The notes under the pieces are model-generated. The model was not told the origin of the DNA, searched no databases, and saw only the letters and a list, made by a program, of their open reading frames with translations. The translations under genes and the position numbers were made by a program. A stretch of DNA of 17,293 nucleotides, from assembly GCF_003788695.1 (NCBI RefSeq), contig NZ_RARA01000024.1, positions 11,834 through 29,126 on the forward strand, written 5' to 3'. This DNA is from Candidatus Cardinium hertigii. GTDB taxonomy: Bacteria; Bacteroidota; Bacteroidia; Cytophagales_A; Amoebophilaceae. Positions 17,060 to 17,293 of this stretch are shown here, piece by piece. Every line of letters begins with the position of its first letter. Positions within the stretch are counted from its first letter, which is position 1.

Positions 17060-17293
17060 ATGCAAAATAAAAATCTAAAAAAAGAAGTTGCACCATTATG
17101 GTTTCTTTCTGTAGTGGTATTAGCAAGTAATTGTGGGGGCAGTAAAATCGGCAATAGAAGCCATAATCATGTTGAAAAGAATCAATCTGGAAAGAAAGAT
17201 AATAAGGATGAAAAGAAAGACAGTAAGGGCGAAATAAAAATAAATCCTGCTTCAGGAGGAGGTGGAGGAGGAATAGGAGCAGCAACAGAAGAA
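17060..17293 (+). CDS. Putative lipoprotein, N-terminal part only
   Basis: An open frame of 78 codons runs from the ATG at 17060 off the right edge. Residues 1-8 are polar and basic (MQNKNLKK), 11-22 are hydrophobic, and LASNCGGS (21-28) puts a cysteine at residue 25 where a signal-peptidase II site would be. The -1 residue is Asn, which is atypical, so lipidation is probable rather than certain. Residues 30-60 are a highly charged Lys/Asp/Glu linker, followed by a six-glycine run (66-71). No domain can be recognised. The ATG at 17050 in the near-identical preceding 10-bp repeat (TATATGCAAA) opens only a six-codon frame. If lipidated, the protein would be anchored in a membrane and exposed to the periplasm or host. 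Confidence 0.6.
   Translation, partial: MQNKNLKKEVAPLWFLSVVVLASNCGGSKIGNRSHNHVEKNQSGKKDNKDEKKDSKGEIKINPASGGGGGGIGAATEE

Noticed and set aside
17046..17285. 79-codon minus-strand frame rich in Leu, Phe and Tyr
   Set aside because: It is the complement of the lipoprotein gene, whose plus-strand frame has a signal peptide and a cysteine in place.

Overview
The window comes from an AT-rich member of the Bacteroidota, most likely an obligate endosymbiont of the Amoebophilaceae (Cardinium/Amoebophilus type). The reasons are Bacteroidota-like RpoB and RpoC proteins, start codons without Shine-Dalgarno sequences, a Phe-terminated beta-barrel outer-membrane protein, repeats and mobile-element debris in the spacers, and a damaged-looking dnaG. 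The assignment rests on recognising the proteins, not on a search.

Layout. Positions 1-371 hold no gene and contain striking pyrimidine-rich tracts. From 372 to 1853 lies a primase gene (dnaG) whose reading frame keeps the toprim core and C-terminal part but lacks the N-terminal zinc-binding region. A convergent tRNA-Arg(ACG) follows, then a secreted outer-membrane beta-barrel protein with an in-frame 12-bp repeat. From 3198 the window becomes the classical translation/transcription block: tRNA-Tyr(GTA), tRNA-Gly(TCC), tRNA-Thr(GGT), tuf, tRNA-Trp(CCA), secE, nusG, rplK, rplA, rplJ, rplL, rpoB and rpoC, all on the plus strand. The right edge holds the start of a probable lipoprotein gene.

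Function. The block supplies EF-Tu and three of the tRNAs beside it, the SecE translocon subunit, the elongation factor NusG, the L11/L1 stalk proteins, the L10-L7/L12 stalk and the beta and beta' subunits of RNA polymerase. Gene order is conventional and all key catalytic motifs are present.

The main surprise is the rpoB-rpoC spacer, 520 bp long. It contains a 449-bp non-coding, palindrome-rich insertion (12072-12520) with perfect 11-bp terminal inverted repeats and a perfect 8-bp flanking direct repeat (ATAATATA) that overlaps the rpoB stop codon. Removing the element and one repeat copy restores a 63-bp spacer. The element looks like a non-autonomous (MITE-like) transposon. Its ends are internally duplicated, and a long hairpin followed by a T8 run could act as a terminator between rpoB and rpoC. 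A half copy of the same element lies in inverted orientation just after rpoC (16921-17043), so rpoC is bracketed by inverted repeats.
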